Positions 9,563 through 18,712 of a stretch of 64,000 nt of DNA are shown piece after piece (the stretch's first letter is position 1; every line of letters starts with the position of its first letter). Origin of the DNA: Bradyrhizobium sp. SRS-191 (GTDB lineage: Bacteria; Pseudomonadota; Alphaproteobacteria; Rhizobiales; Xanthobacteraceae); NCBI RefSeq assembly GCF_024586915.1, contig NZ_JANBVS010000001.1, positions 434,001-498,000 of the forward strand. The letters are read 5' to 3'. The position numbers were made by a program, and so were the translations under genes. The notes beneath the pieces are model-generated. The model made no database searches, was not told where the DNA came from, and saw nothing but the letters and a program-made list of their open reading frames with translations.

Positions 9563-11425
9563 ATGGCAGCCAATACCTTCAACCCGACGGCGCTGGCGAA
9601 TGGCACGTCCAATCTGCTCGTGCGCGCCTCGGCGCTCAACATGTCGACCGACCTCGTGCAGGCCGGCGTCGTGTTCAACGACGCGGTTCGTATTTCGACC
9701 GGCCTGTTCTCGACGCCACAGAACAGCGGCAACTCCAACCCCTTCCTCGGCAGCTACACGACCGACCTGCATGCCGTGCAGAACGACATCAACGCGATGC
9801 TGGCCAATCCCGGCCAGGTCACGCTCGGCGGCAAGGCGTTCACGCTCAACGCAACCGACACTGCGGTGCTGACGCAGGTGTCGAGCGAGCTCACGACGCT
9901 GATCAACGCTGCTCCTAACACCACCAATCCCAACACGCTGGCCGAGGCCGACCAGACCATCCACAACGTGCAGCAGATGATCCTGCAGCAGATCCAGGGT
10001 GACGCGCATCTGTCGTCGGCGCTGAACAACGTTCAGTTCCTCGCCAACACCGGCGCGATGGACGTCGCCTTCCAGGCGCTGCCGGCGGGCAATGACGGCA
10101 CGGCCAATCTCGCAGCGGCGACCGCCGGCGACCTGAACGCCATCGGCCAAGTCATGAACGCGGCGGCCAATCTCGTGCTCGGTGGCATCAGCGCCAACAA
10201 TCTTGGGCAGGCCACGGCAGACTTCACGGCGGCCCAGCAGGGACTGAATGCGATCATCAACGACCCGGCAAAGCTCGCCGCGCTCGAGGCTGGCCTGAGT
10301 TCGGTCGCGGCCCAGACCACGACTCTGCACCTGATGACCTTGGCCGGTCAGATCGGATTGCAGCTCAACAAATATGACAGCCCGGAGACCCAGGCCAACC
10401 CGACCGCCTTGCGCGGCACCGCCGACAACATTCTGGACATGATCGACGTGTTCCAGAACGACGCCACGCTCAACGCGGCCGTCGGCGGCACCGGTGCGCC
10501 CGGCCATGCCGGAGGCTGGTCCGAGCTGCCGGGCGGCCTGACCGGCACGGTGACCCGCTTCCAGGACAACCAGGTCCAGACCAACTTCTGGGCCTCGTTC
10601 CTCGCCGAAGCAAATACGCTCGGCGCCAAGCTCAATGCAGTGGCCAACGGCACCGCGACGGCCACGCAGGACATCATCACGCAGATCGCGAACTATCAGA
10701 ACTTCGGCACGCAGTTCAACAACGCCCAGGGCGCGGTCTTCCAGGGCCGCTTCGACAACGAGCTCGCCGCGGGCGCGCTGCAGTCGGACTCGGCGATGGC
10801 GACAAAGGCGCTGATGGGCATCATGAACGGCGACACCGGCGCGGCTCTGGCGACGGACCAGGCAATGTTGAAGGCCGCCGCGGCGAACTTCATCGGCAAT
10901 GCCGGTGACATCGGCGGCAACAACATCGCCATCGGCGGCGTCGACTACGTCAACTCGGTCACGAGCTTCATCCAGGCGACCGCCGTCAACGGCATCGCCA
11001 TGGGAACGGGCGCGCCGGCCGGAGCCAATCCGAACATCGCCAACGGCACCGGCGGTACGCCTGCGAGCACGACCACGCCCGGCGGCGGCATGACGGGCGG
11101 CGGCATGGCCGGTGGCGGAGCTGCTGGCGGCGGCACCACCGGTGGCGGCACGACGGGCGGCGGAGCTGCCACGGGCAATGGCGGCGGCACGGCCGGTGGC
11201 GGCACGACCGGCGGCAACAATGGCGGTACGACCGGCGGCAACACCACCGGCAACAACCAGACCACCACGACACATCACTGCCACGGCCATCACAGCCACC
11301 ATACGGCGGCAGCGGCCGCGGCAGGCACGGCAGGGGCAGGCACGGCGGCGGCAGCAGCGGCTGCTGCTGCTGCGACCGCGCCCGACATGTCCCACCACCA
11401 CGCGATGCATCACATGTGGGCGTGA
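9563..11425 (+). CDS. Single-module paralogue of the putative secreted His-tailed protein
   Basis: This 620-residue protein has one copy of the ~492-residue module (FNPTALANGT to ANGTGG), then a long Gly/Thr-rich low-complexity linker, a His cluster (HHCHGHHSHH), an Ala-rich stretch and the terminal motif APDMSHHHAMHHMWA. The last 15 residues match the larger paralogue except one. Because this end is kept while the linkers differ greatly, it may be the export signal or a metal- or partner-binding tag (inference). There is no signal peptide. The start follows CTTGGGGAGA at proper spacing. Function is unknown; adhesin or matrix protein is the working guess from the neighbours. Confidence 0.85.
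   Translation: MAANTFNPTALANGTSNLLVRASALNMSTDLVQAGVVFNDAVRISTGLFSTPQNSGNSNPFLGSYTTDLHAVQNDINAMLANPGQVTLGGKAFTLNATDTAVLTQVSSELTTLINAAPNTTNPNTLAEADQTIHNVQQMILQQIQGDAHLSSALNNVQFLANTGAMDVAFQALPAGNDGTANLAAATAGDLNAIGQVMNAAANLVLGGISANNLGQATADFTAAQQGLNAIINDPAKLAALEAGLSSVAAQTTTLHLMTLAGQIGLQLNKYDSPETQANPTALRGTADNILDMIDVFQNDATLNAAVGGTGAPGHAGGWSELPGGLTGTVTRFQDNQVQTNFWASFLAEANTLGAKLNAVANGTATATQDIITQIANYQNFGTQFNNAQGAVFQGRFDNELAAGALQSDSAMATKALMGIMNGDTGAALATDQAMLKAAAANFIGNAGDIGGNNIAIGGVDYVNSVTSFIQATAVNGIAMGTGAPAGANPNIANGTGGTPASTTTPGGGMTGGGMAGGGAAGGGTTGGGTTGGGAATGNGGGTAGGGTTGGNNGGTTGGNTTGNNQTTTTHHCHGHHSHHTAAAAAAGTAGAGTAAAAAAAAAATAPDMSHHHAMHHMWA
9578..11056 (+). repeat. Export-candidate module, copy 3
   Basis: A more diverged copy of the module at 5675-7149. 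It keeps blocks such as FQDNQ-QTNFWA and GRFDNEL, and differs in length by only about one codon overall. Confidence 0.8.
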
Positions 11426-11452
11426 GCCCTCTTCGCAGATGACGCAAAGCTT

Positions 11453-11480
11453 GCCGGCACAGACGCCCGTCTGTGCCGGC
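11453..11480 (+). terminator. Hairpin after the second export candidate
   Basis: GCCGGCACAGACG (11453-11465) pairs perfectly with 11468-11480, starting 27 nt after the stop. It is a very stable stem followed by TTGCTGCGTT rather than a T-run. It is a likely transcript end or 3' stabiliser. Confidence 0.6.
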
Positions 11481-11623
11481 TTGCTGCGTTCCAGAGAGAC
11501 TGACCCACGGTCATGTCGATGGCCGAGAAAACAATCGCCCCGGAGTCGGCCCTGCCGCAGCCTCCGTTTCGCTTCATTCCGCCACGACAACGGTTTCGGT
11601 CGACCATTCAGTAAGTTGTGATC

Positions 11624-14600
11624 ATGAACGAGCTTGCCACCGCCGTCCGCCCCCGCCTCGTCTCCGCGCCGGCCAATGGCGGCCAGCGGCTGACGGAGGC
11701 GATCAACGAACGAGCCCTGCGCGTTGCCGAAGAGGCCTACCGCAAGGTGCTGAGCCTTCAACCTCGACATTTCCGCACCCTTTGCAGCCTCGCGATGGTT
11801 CGCCTGCAGCTCGGCGATGCGCAGGAGGCGCGGACGCTGCTGGACCAGGCGGCAGAGCAAGCCGGCGACTCCGCTGACCTTCACCTGTCACTCGGCAAGA
11901 CCTATGCGGGCCTCGGCGATCTCGCCAAGGCGAGCACGCATCTGCAGCGCGCCGTTGCGCTCGACGCCCGGTCGATCGAGGCGCGGCTTCTGCTCGGCAG
12001 CCTCCTGACGAGTCTCGGCGATCCCACCGGGGCCGTAAGCCATCTCGAGCTGGCGCTCGCGGAGCGTCCGAACGATGCCGATGCGCATCAGGCCCTGGGC
12101 TTCGCCCTGCAGCGCCTCGGGCAATATGAGCGTGCGCTCTCGCATCACGAAGCCGCGCTGGCGGCGCGGCCGGAGTTCGCAGCAGCGGCCGGCAGTCTCG
12201 GTGACGCCTGCCGCATGCTCGGTCGGCTCGCCGAGGCGATCGCCCATTATCGGCGAGCGCTCGCGATCCAGCCGAATGCACCGGTCGTGCTGCTCAACAT
12301 CGGCGGCTGCCAGCAGGCGCTCGGCCAGAGCGATGCGGCGATTCGTACCTACCAGCAGGCGCTCGCCGTAAGCCCACACCTCGCCGAGGCGCACTACAAT
12401 CTCGGCAACCTTCATCTCGAAATGAACGGCTGGCCGGCCGCCATCTTCCATTATGAGCGCGCCATCGCCGAGCGGCCGGATTTTCCCGAGGCCTACAACA
12501 ATCTCGCCAACGCGCTGCAATCGCGCGGCAGATCGGACGAGGCGCTCGCATATTATGACGAAGCGCTGCGCCGCCGTCCCGACTACGCGGCGGCCCACCG
12601 CAACCGCGGCGACACGCTGCGCAACGTCCAGCGCTTCGAGGAGGCGATCGCGAGCTACCGGACCGCCCTCACCCATGATCCGCGCGATGCGATCACGATC
12701 AACCATCTGGCCGGCGTGCTGATGATCCTTGGCCGCCTCGACGAGGCCGCACGCGCCTACGAGTCGGCGCTTTCGATCAATCCACGCAATGTCGGCGTTC
12801 ACCTGAACTACAGCGTCGTCAAGCCGTTCACGGTCGACGACCAGCGCTGGGCGCCGCTGCTGGAGCTCGCGGCAAGCTCCGAGACGCTGAGCGAGGACGC
12901 GCGCATTGCGCTGCACTTCACGCTTGGCCGGGCCTATGCCGACATCAAGGACGGCGAGCGGTCGCTGATCCATCTTAACGCCGGAAACGGTCTCGAGCGG
13001 CGCCGCATCAATTACGACGAGAACCAGACGCTGCGGCAGATCGAGCGTATCCGCGCGGTGTTCTCCAAGGAGACGCTGCAGGCGCGCGCCGGCCACGGCG
13101 ATCCGTCAGAGGCGCCGGTCTTCATCATCGGCATGCCGCGGTCCGGCACCAGCCTGGTCGAGCAGATCCTGGCCAGCCATCCCGCGGTTCATGGCTCCGG
13201 CGAGGTCAACTATTTCGCTGCCGCTGCCGGGCTGTTCACCGATCGAACCCGCGGCGAGTTTCCGGAGATGCTTGCCAAGCTGGCCGACGTCGACCTCGCC
13301 ACCCTGGCCAAGGCGTATCTGCAGCGTTTCACCGAGCTGCCTGAAGATGCCAAGCGCATCGTCGACAAGATGCCGTCGAACTTCCTGTTCGCGGGACTCA
13401 TCCATCTCGCGCTGCCGAATGCCCGCATCATTCATGTCCGGCGCAATCCGATCGACACCTGCCTGTCCTGCTACACGCAGCTGTTTGCCGAGCCGCAGCC
13501 GTTCGCCTACGACCTCGCGGAGCTAGGCCGCTACTTCAGGGCCTATGAGGGGCTGATGAGCCACTGGCGCGCGGTCCTGCCGCAGGGCGTCATGCTGGAA
13601 GTGTCCTACGAGGACGTGGTCCGCGATTTCGAGCCGCACGCCCGCAAGATCGTCGCCCATTGCGGGCTCGACTGGGACGATGCTTGCCTCTCCTTCCATG
13701 AGAACGCGCGCCCGGTGAACACGGCGAGCCTGGTCCAGGTGCGCAAGCCGCTGTTCAGCGGATCGGTCGGCCGCTGGCGGATGTATGGCAACCGGCTGAA
13801 ACCCCTGCTCGACGCGCTCGGCAGCGAGGCCATCCGGCCGACGATCGCCGAGGCGATCGCCGGCGTGGCTCAATCTCAGCCCGTCAATGTCGCGCCGCCG
13901 GTGGTTACGCCGACGACCGACTCGCGCCCGTTCGACGCCACGCGGCTCGCTTCGCTGCAGACGCTGGCGGACGACGTCGTCGCCGTCGCCAAGAAGCTGC
14001 ATGGCCGTGGCGACATCAGTGACGCCGAGCAGATCTTCAAACTGATCCTGGCCGGCCAGCCGACCAATTTCGATGCCCTGGTGGGTCTCGGCATGATCGC
14101 GACCACCGCCAACCGGCTCGATGAGGCCAAGGACTACTTCGAGCGCGCGGTCGCGGTGAACGACAAATCCGCCGAGGCCCATGGCAGCATCGGCGCGGTC
14201 GAGGCCTCCTGGGGCCGCTACGATGCGGCGGTCCAGCACTACGAGACGGCATTGTCGCTGGCGCCGAGCCATCCCGGCATCCTCTACGGCTTTGCGATGG
14301 TCCGGCAGAACCAGGGCCTGATCGACGAGGCGATGGTGCTGCTGCGCCGGGCGATCGACACCAAGCCACAGCACCTCGATGCGCATTTTGCGCTCGGTAA
14401 CATGCTGTATACGGCGGGCAAGGACATCGAGGCAGCGAGACACTACCTCAAGGTTCTCGACTTCAGCCCTGAGCACGCCGAGACTCACAACAACATCGCC
14501 AACGTCCTGCTGCGGCAGGGCCATCGCGAGCGCGCGATCGAGCACTACCAGCGCGCGATCGCGAGCCGGCCGGACTATGCCGATGCCTACGGCAATCTCG

Positions 14601-15856
14601 GCAATGCGTTCCTCGAGCTCAACCGGCTCGAGGAGTCGATCGAGCAGAACCTGCTCGCCATCAAGCTGAAGCCGGAGCGGTTCGGCTCCTACAACAATCT
14701 CGGCGTCGCCTACCAGGCGCTCGGCCGCTTCGATGAGGCGACCGCAGCGTTCCAGAAAGCCTTGGAGCTCGCGCCGGACGACGCGCCGATCCACCTCAAT
14801 CTCGCGAACATGTCGAAGTTCAAGCCGGATGACAGCCGCCTGTCCGGCCTGCGAAAACTGATCGAACACGTCGATCAGCTCGATCAGGAGAAGCAGATCG
14901 CGGCCCATTTCGCCTATGGCAAGGCGCTGTCGGATCTGAAGGACTACGACGTCGCCTTCTCGCATCTGCACAAGGCCAACACCCTCAAGCGCAAGACCTT
15001 CGACTACGATTCCGAGCAGCGGCTCGCCATGATGCAGAACGTCGCCGCTCGCTTCACGCCCGAGTTCTTCCGCTCGATCGCGGGTCATGGCGACGAGTCC
15101 TGGGCGCCGATTTTCATCGTCGGCATGCCGCGCTCCGGGACCACGCTGATGGAGCAGGTGCTGGCGAGCCACTCCAAGGTATTCGGCGCGGGCGAGCTCG
15201 AAACCTTCAAGGAGCTGGTCGGCGAATGCGCCCACCGGCAGAAGGTGGTTCCGAACTACCCGGATCTCATCATGCTGCTGCCGCCGGAGGAAATGACCAA
15301 GCTCGGGCGGGAATACACTGCCCGCGTACGCATTCTGGCGCCGGAGGCCGAGCGCATCGTCGACAAGATGCCGCTCAACTTCCTGTTCGTCGGGCTGATC
15401 CACGCGGCGTTTCCGCGCGCCCGGATCATCAACACAAGGCGTGACCCGCTGGACAACTGCATCTCCTGCTATCAGCTGCTGTTCACCGGAGCCCAGCCCT
15501 TCGCCTACGACCTCACCGAACTCGGCCACTACTACCGGGGCTATGAGGGCGTGATGGAACATTGGCACAAGGTGCTGCCGCCGGGGGTCCTCATCGACGT
15601 ACAGTACGAGGACATGGTCGACGACCTCGAGGGCGTCGCACGCCGGGTGCTCGATCATTGCGGGCTTGATTGGGAGGATGCCTGCCTCGCCTTCCACCGC
15701 ACCGAGCGCACCGTGCGAACCGCGAGCCTGATGCAGGTGCGCGAGCCGATCTACCGTCGCGCGATCGGAAGCTGGCGCCGCTACGAGAAACATCTCGGGC
15801 CACTGCGCCAAGCGCTCGGCCTCGACGAGATACCGCCGGCGGCGGAAACGACCTGA
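11624..15856 (+). CDS. Double-module TPR-sulfotransferase (1410 aa)
   Basis: The layout is TPR repeats (~25-410), a sulfotransferase domain (~490-740), a second TPR array (~785-1060) and a second sulfotransferase domain (~1155-1400). Each catalytic domain has the PAPS 5'-phosphosulfate loop (GMPRSGTSLVEQ near residue 500; GMPRSGTTLMEQ near 1165) and the 3'-phosphate motif (RRNPIDTCLS; RRDPLDNCIS). The family (Sulfotransfer_3, related to tyrosylprotein sulfotransferases) moves sulfate from PAPS to hydroxyl groups. Fusion to TPRs, as in the glycosyltransferase at 2951, suggests a protein substrate, perhaps the export candidates (inference). Two full modules in one chain are unusual. ATG 11624 was chosen; an in-frame GTG lies at 11618. 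Confidence 0.85.
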   Translation: MNELATAVRPRLVSAPANGGQRLTEAINERALRVAEEAYRKVLSLQPRHFRTLCSLAMVRLQLGDAQEARTLLDQAAEQAGDSADLHLSLGKTYAGLGDLAKASTHLQRAVALDARSIEARLLLGSLLTSLGDPTGAVSHLELALAERPNDADAHQALGFALQRLGQYERALSHHEAALAARPEFAAAAGSLGDACRMLGRLAEAIAHYRRALAIQPNAPVVLLNIGGCQQALGQSDAAIRTYQQALAVSPHLAEAHYNLGNLHLEMNGWPAAIFHYERAIAERPDFPEAYNNLANALQSRGRSDEALAYYDEALRRRPDYAAAHRNRGDTLRNVQRFEEAIASYRTALTHDPRDAITINHLAGVLMILGRLDEAARAYESALSINPRNVGVHLNYSVVKPFTVDDQRWAPLLELAASSETLSEDARIALHFTLGRAYADIKDGERSLIHLNAGNGLERRRINYDENQTLRQIERIRAVFSKETLQARAGHGDPSEAPVFIIGMPRSGTSLVEQILASHPAVHGSGEVNYFAAAAGLFTDRTRGEFPEMLAKLADVDLATLAKAYLQRFTELPEDAKRIVDKMPSNFLFAGLIHLALPNARIIHVRRNPIDTCLSCYTQLFAEPQPFAYDLAELGRYFRAYEGLMSHWRAVLPQGVMLEVSYEDVVRDFEPHARKIVAHCGLDWDDACLSFHENARPVNTASLVQVRKPLFSGSVGRWRMYGNRLKPLLDALGSEAIRPTIAEAIAGVAQSQPVNVAPPVVTPTTDSRPFDATRLASLQTLADDVVAVAKKLHGRGDISDAEQIFKLILAGQPTNFDALVGLGMIATTANRLDEAKDYFERAVAVNDKSAEAHGSIGAVEASWGRYDAAVQHYETALSLAPSHPGILYGFAMVRQNQGLIDEAMVLLRRAIDTKPQHLDAHFALGNMLYTAGKDIEAARHYLKVLDFSPEHAETHNNIANVLLRQGHRERAIEHYQRAIASRPDYADAYGNLGNAFLELNRLEESIEQNLLAIKLKPERFGSYNNLGVAYQALGRFDEATAAFQKALELAPDDAPIHLNLANMSKFKPDDSRLSGLRKLIEHVDQLDQEKQIAAHFAYGKALSDLKDYDVAFSHLHKANTLKRKTFDYDSEQRLAMMQNVAARFTPEFFRSIAGHGDESWAPIFIVGMPRSGTTLMEQVLASHSKVFGAGELETFKELVGECAHRQKVVPNYPDLIMLLPPEEMTKLGREYTARVRILAPEAERIVDKMPLNFLFVGLIHAAFPRARIINTRRDPLDNCISCYQLLFTGAQPFAYDLTELGHYYRGYEGVMEHWHKVLPPGVLIDVQYEDMVDDLEGVARRVLDHCGLDWEDACLAFHRTERTVRTASLMQVREPIYRRAIGSWRRYEKHLGPLRQALGLDEIPPAAETT

Positions 15857-16526
15857 CCGCCGGCAAATAACCGGGTGCTGTTGCCCAGGGATCGGTGACA
15901 GGCGCGGCACCCGGCTATCCGGCCGCGCGGCGGAGCGGCTTATGTATTCTGCGTGACGGCGTTTAAGAAATTATCTCCATCATACGCCTGGGCGTCAGTT
16001 TTACTACGCACGCGCGACAGCTAATTACACAATCAAAAGTTGCAACAATCAAGATCAGCCCGGATCGGCGCGATTTGCGTTCGCAGACCGGTCAAATCCA
16101 GCCTGAACGAGCGTGCTTCCCATGAATGTCCGGTTGCGGTGACGCGCTGATAGTCCAGCTCATTAGTTCGATGCGTTCCTGCGAGCTTTGCTTGGTCGCA
16201 AGGACCGCGACTTGATCCATCCATGGACCCGACGAACGACGGTGACGGACACGGCCGGCGCTCCGCCGTGAGCGGCACCGGGTGTTCCCAACCTGCGGCG
16301 GCCGGCCAGGTCGCCCGGCCGGATCTGACCGGCTGACCGGCTGACCGGCTGGGACGCAGTCCCATCCTCCGGAACATGGGGCCGCCCGCGCGATCCGGCG
16401 ACCTGCCTGCCGGGCGGGATCCCAGCGGCTGGGACGGGAGGAAAGCACAGCAGGCGCTTGACCTCGGCGCCAAGGCTTGGTTTGACCCGGGACACCACCC
16501 CGCCCAACCATGGAAGATCCCGAACC
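15857..16526. other. Intergenic region with short repeats and palindromes
   Basis: No gene is supported here: the open frames on the minus strand have an arbitrary, Arg-rich composition. 15950-16060 is AT-richer. The 16260-16440 part is dense in short palindromes (for example GGGAC-GCA-GTCCC near 16351) and holds the 8-bp tandem repeat at 16325-16348, resembling REP-type intergenic sequence. Confidence 0.5.
16325..16348. repeat. Three tandem copies of CTGACCGG
   Basis: Three exact 8-bp copies, followed by a partial fourth. It is a simple slippage-type microsatellite in intergenic DNA. Confidence 0.8.
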
Positions 16527-17120
16527 ATGCGCATCACTCTCGTCGGCTCCCGCCATTTCGGTGTCGCCACACTGAACATGCTGCGCGAGAGAGGCATCGA
16601 GATCGCACGCGTGGTCGTGCATGACGGCGAGGACCGGCTGGCCGCGGCGGCGCGCACGGCCGGGATCGAGGTCGTGGTCCAGGCCGATCCCAAGGTGGTG
16701 CCGGCCAGCGAGATCGCACCCGGCACCGATCTGATCGTGACTGCCCACAGCCACGCCCGCGTCACGCAGGAGGCCGTGGCCGCCGCCAAGCTCGGCGGCA
16801 TCGGCTACCACCCCTCGCTGCTGCCGCGACACCGCGGCATCGCGGCGGTAGAATGGACGATCAAGGAAGGCGATCCGGTAGCCGGCGGCACGATCTACCA
16901 TCTGGCCGAGCGGATGGACGCAGGTGCCATCGCGGCCCAGGACTGGTGCTTCGTGAAGAAGGGTGAGACCGCCCGCGACTTGTGGGAGCGCGCGCTGGCG
17001 CCGCTCGGCCTCAAGCTGCTCGGCGACGTCGTCGAATCAGCCAAGGCGACCGGCTCGATCCCGGCCAAGCCGCAGGACGAGCAATTCGCGACCAAGGCGC
17101 CGAGCATCACGCCGCATTGA
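16527..17120 (+). CDS. Formyltransferase-family protein
   Basis: The 197-residue protein has the fold of methionyl-tRNA formyltransferase and glycinamide ribonucleotide formyltransferase. The family's catalytic-site motif is visible as HPSLLPRHRG (~residue 94 on), and the later HLAERMDAGAIAAQ segment is also typical. Such enzymes move a formyl group from 10-formyl-tetrahydrofolate to an amine. It lacks the C-terminal tRNA-binding domain of Fmt, so it is not the housekeeping fmt; the acceptor is unknown, with a sugar amine as one option. The ATG at 16527 begins the conserved MRITLVGS strand; an upstream in-frame start (16458) would add residues without similarity. It stands alone on the + strand. 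Confidence 0.75.
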   Translation: MRITLVGSRHFGVATLNMLRERGIEIARVVVHDGEDRLAAAARTAGIEVVVQADPKVVPASEIAPGTDLIVTAHSHARVTQEAVAAAKLGGIGYHPSLLPRHRGIAAVEWTIKEGDPVAGGTIYHLAERMDAGAIAAQDWCFVKKGETARDLWERALAPLGLKLLGDVVESAKATGSIPAKPQDEQFATKAPSITPH

Positions 17121-17411
17121 ACGCCCGCCGAGGCAATATCACGATCCGCAGACGGGCCTGGCCCCGACAGCGCGGCGCCTGCCACGAACGGATGTTCTCT
17201 CAACGCAGGCCTGTGGCCGCCATCTGCTCATGTCGTGCGCGAAGGCGCAGTTTGCCCACAATGCCGCCCGAATGCCTCAAAAGAGGGTTTCGCGTTAATC
17301 GTTAACGGACTGAAACTGCTCGATAAAATTTACTTTCGGCACTGCGGCAAATTTTCGTCACAATTCCTCCAAATAAGCTGACCTCATCAACGATATTGAG
17401 GGACAAGATTC

Positions 17412-17762
17412 ATGCGTCTCGACCGCATTGGAATGGCTTTCGCCGCGTCGATCCTGGTGGGCAGCTCGGCCGCCCCCGCATTCGCCCAGTCGCCCTATGA
17501 CGGCCAGTGGCAGGTTACGATCGTCACCAGCAGCGGCAGCTGCGAGCCCACGGCCAGCTCGACCCTAATCGTCGCAGACGGTAAGATTTCCGCGGCCGGC
17601 GCCAACGTATCGGGTTCGATCGGGCGCGAAGGCCTCGTGAAGGTCTCGATCAATGGCGCATATGCGAATGGGCAGCTCAGCGGCAATTCGGGTTCAGGCA
17701 AGTGGAACGGAGCCTCCGCCGGCATTCCGTGCAGCGGTCGCTGGCAGGCCTCGCGCCTGTAA
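17412..17762 (+). CDS. Small secreted protein of unknown function
   Basis: 116 residues with a clear signal peptide (residues ~1-25, ending AAPAFAQS). The mature part looks like one small beta domain with two cysteines (SGSCEP and IPCSGRW) that could form a disulfide. GTGKW/W-type edges (DGQWQV, GKWNG, GRWQA) suggest a compact beta-sandwich or barrel. A GAGGGAC sequence precedes the start. The 3' end lies 37 bp before the next start, whose product is also a small exported beta protein, so the two may be co-transcribed. No function is assigned. Confidence 0.75.
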   Translation: MRLDRIGMAFAASILVGSSAAPAFAQSPYDGQWQVTIVTSSGSCEPTASSTLIVADGKISAAGANVSGSIGREGLVKVSINGAYANGQLSGNSGSGKWNGASAGIPCSGRWQASRL

Positions 17763-17799
17763 AGGCGTCGGCACTCCCCAACAAGTCACACGGCGGCTC

Positions 17800-18252
17800 A
17801 TGGCCGCCGTCGTCGTTTTGGCCGCGGGTATCGCGGCTTCCCCGGGGCGCGCCGATCCCGGCCCGTTCACCGGCATGGCGGGAAGCTGGGGCGGCGGCGG
17901 CACCGTCGCCCTCGAGGACGGCTCCACCGAGCGCATTCGCTGCCGGGCGCACTATGACGTCTCCGGCCCGCGCATGACCCTGGTCCTCACCTGCGCCAGC
18001 GACGCCTACAAATTCGGCCTGCAGGCCGAGGTGATGGCCGAGGGCTCTGCGATCTCGGGCACATGGACCGAGACCAGCCGCGGCGTCAGCGGCGTGCTGC
18101 AGGGCCGCGGCGGCGGCGGCAATTTCCAGCTGGCTGCCTCGACCGCCGGCTTCAATGCCAACATCGCGCTCGCCACCCGCGGCAACAAGCAATCGGTGTC
18201 GATCCGCGCCGACAGCCAGTTCCGCGCCGCGACCATCTCGCTGTCGCGGTGA
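17800..18252 (+). CDS. Small exported hypothetical protein
   Basis: 150 residues. The ATG at 17800 begins a hydrophobic signal sequence (MAAVVVLAAGIAASPGRA), so this start is preferred over the upstream ATG at 17653, which would overlap the previous gene. The mature part is Gly-rich and predicted beta, with two cysteines (IRCRAH, LTCASD). Like its upstream neighbour it resembles a small secreted beta domain (W-G-G-G edge, GTWTE, repeated strand-turn-strand). The ribosome-binding site is weak, consistent with coupling to the upstream gene. No family is recognised. Confidence 0.65.
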   Translation: MAAVVVLAAGIAASPGRADPGPFTGMAGSWGGGGTVALEDGSTERIRCRAHYDVSGPRMTLVLTCASDAYKFGLQAEVMAEGSAISGTWTETSRGVSGVLQGRGGGGNFQLAASTAGFNANIALATRGNKQSVSIRADSQFRAATISLSR

Positions 18253-18258
18253 CGGCGC

Positions 18259-18486
18259 TCAGGCGCGCTTGATTCCTGGCGCCGGCGCTCCCGCCGGAGC
18301 CGGAGCAAGCTGCGCCGCGGTGCGCTTGATGGTCTTGGCGACCAGCAGCGCCTGCTCGCGCGTCATGGCGAAATCCTGCACGCCCTTCTGCGTGGTCAGC
18401 GACAGCACCATCAGGTGAGGCTCGCGCTCCGGCCAGCCCGTGGCAAAGGCGGTCAGGAAGTCGGCTGAGGCGGCACGGTCGGTCAT
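18259..18486 (-). CDS. Conserved-looking hypothetical protein (75 aa)
   Basis: A 75-residue soluble protein with a coherent composition: acidic/aromatic N-terminus (ADFLTAFATGWPERE), then a beta segment (HLMVLSLTT), a helix (MTREQALLVAKTIKRTAAQL) and a Pro/Ala tail. It is convergent with the gene ending at 18252 and divergent from the transporter at 18713. I believe similar short proteins occur in Bradyrhizobium, but that is from memory. Function is unknown. Confidence 0.6.
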   Translation of the reverse strand: MTDRAASADFLTAFATGWPEREPHLMVLSLTTQKGVQDFAMTREQALLVAKTIKRTAAQLAPAPAGAPAPGIKRA

Positions 18487-18712
18487 GTGTCAAAGCTGCC
18501 CTTGGCTGTTTCGCGGCGGTCGCTTTAGGACGAAACGCCCTCACACTCCACGTTTTTCTCACAGGGGTTCTGGTCGCGTTCTCATGACGTTTCTCATGGC
18601 GCGTCGCTCCCATTGCCGGCGCCGCGTGGTGCACTGCACCGTTGATTTCGTTTGCAATGCTGTGCACGCGAGGTGATACAGCCGCTCCCGCCCGCCTCGC
18701 CTCTCCGGCTGC

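Noticed and set aside
5660..11425. RTX-type calcium-binding repeats in the export candidates
   Set aside because: No GGxGxDxUx nonapeptide arrays are present; the Gly-rich stretches are simple GGT/GGA linkers.
13523..15910. A 795-codon minus-strand frame opposite the sulfotransferase gene
   Set aside because: Antisense to a gene with clear TPR and PAPS motifs on the + strand; no start signal and no domain.
16033..16901. Minus-strand frames before and across the formyltransferase gene
   Set aside because: They cross palindrome-rich intergenic DNA, lack start signals and encode low-information Arg/Pro/Ser-rich sequence.
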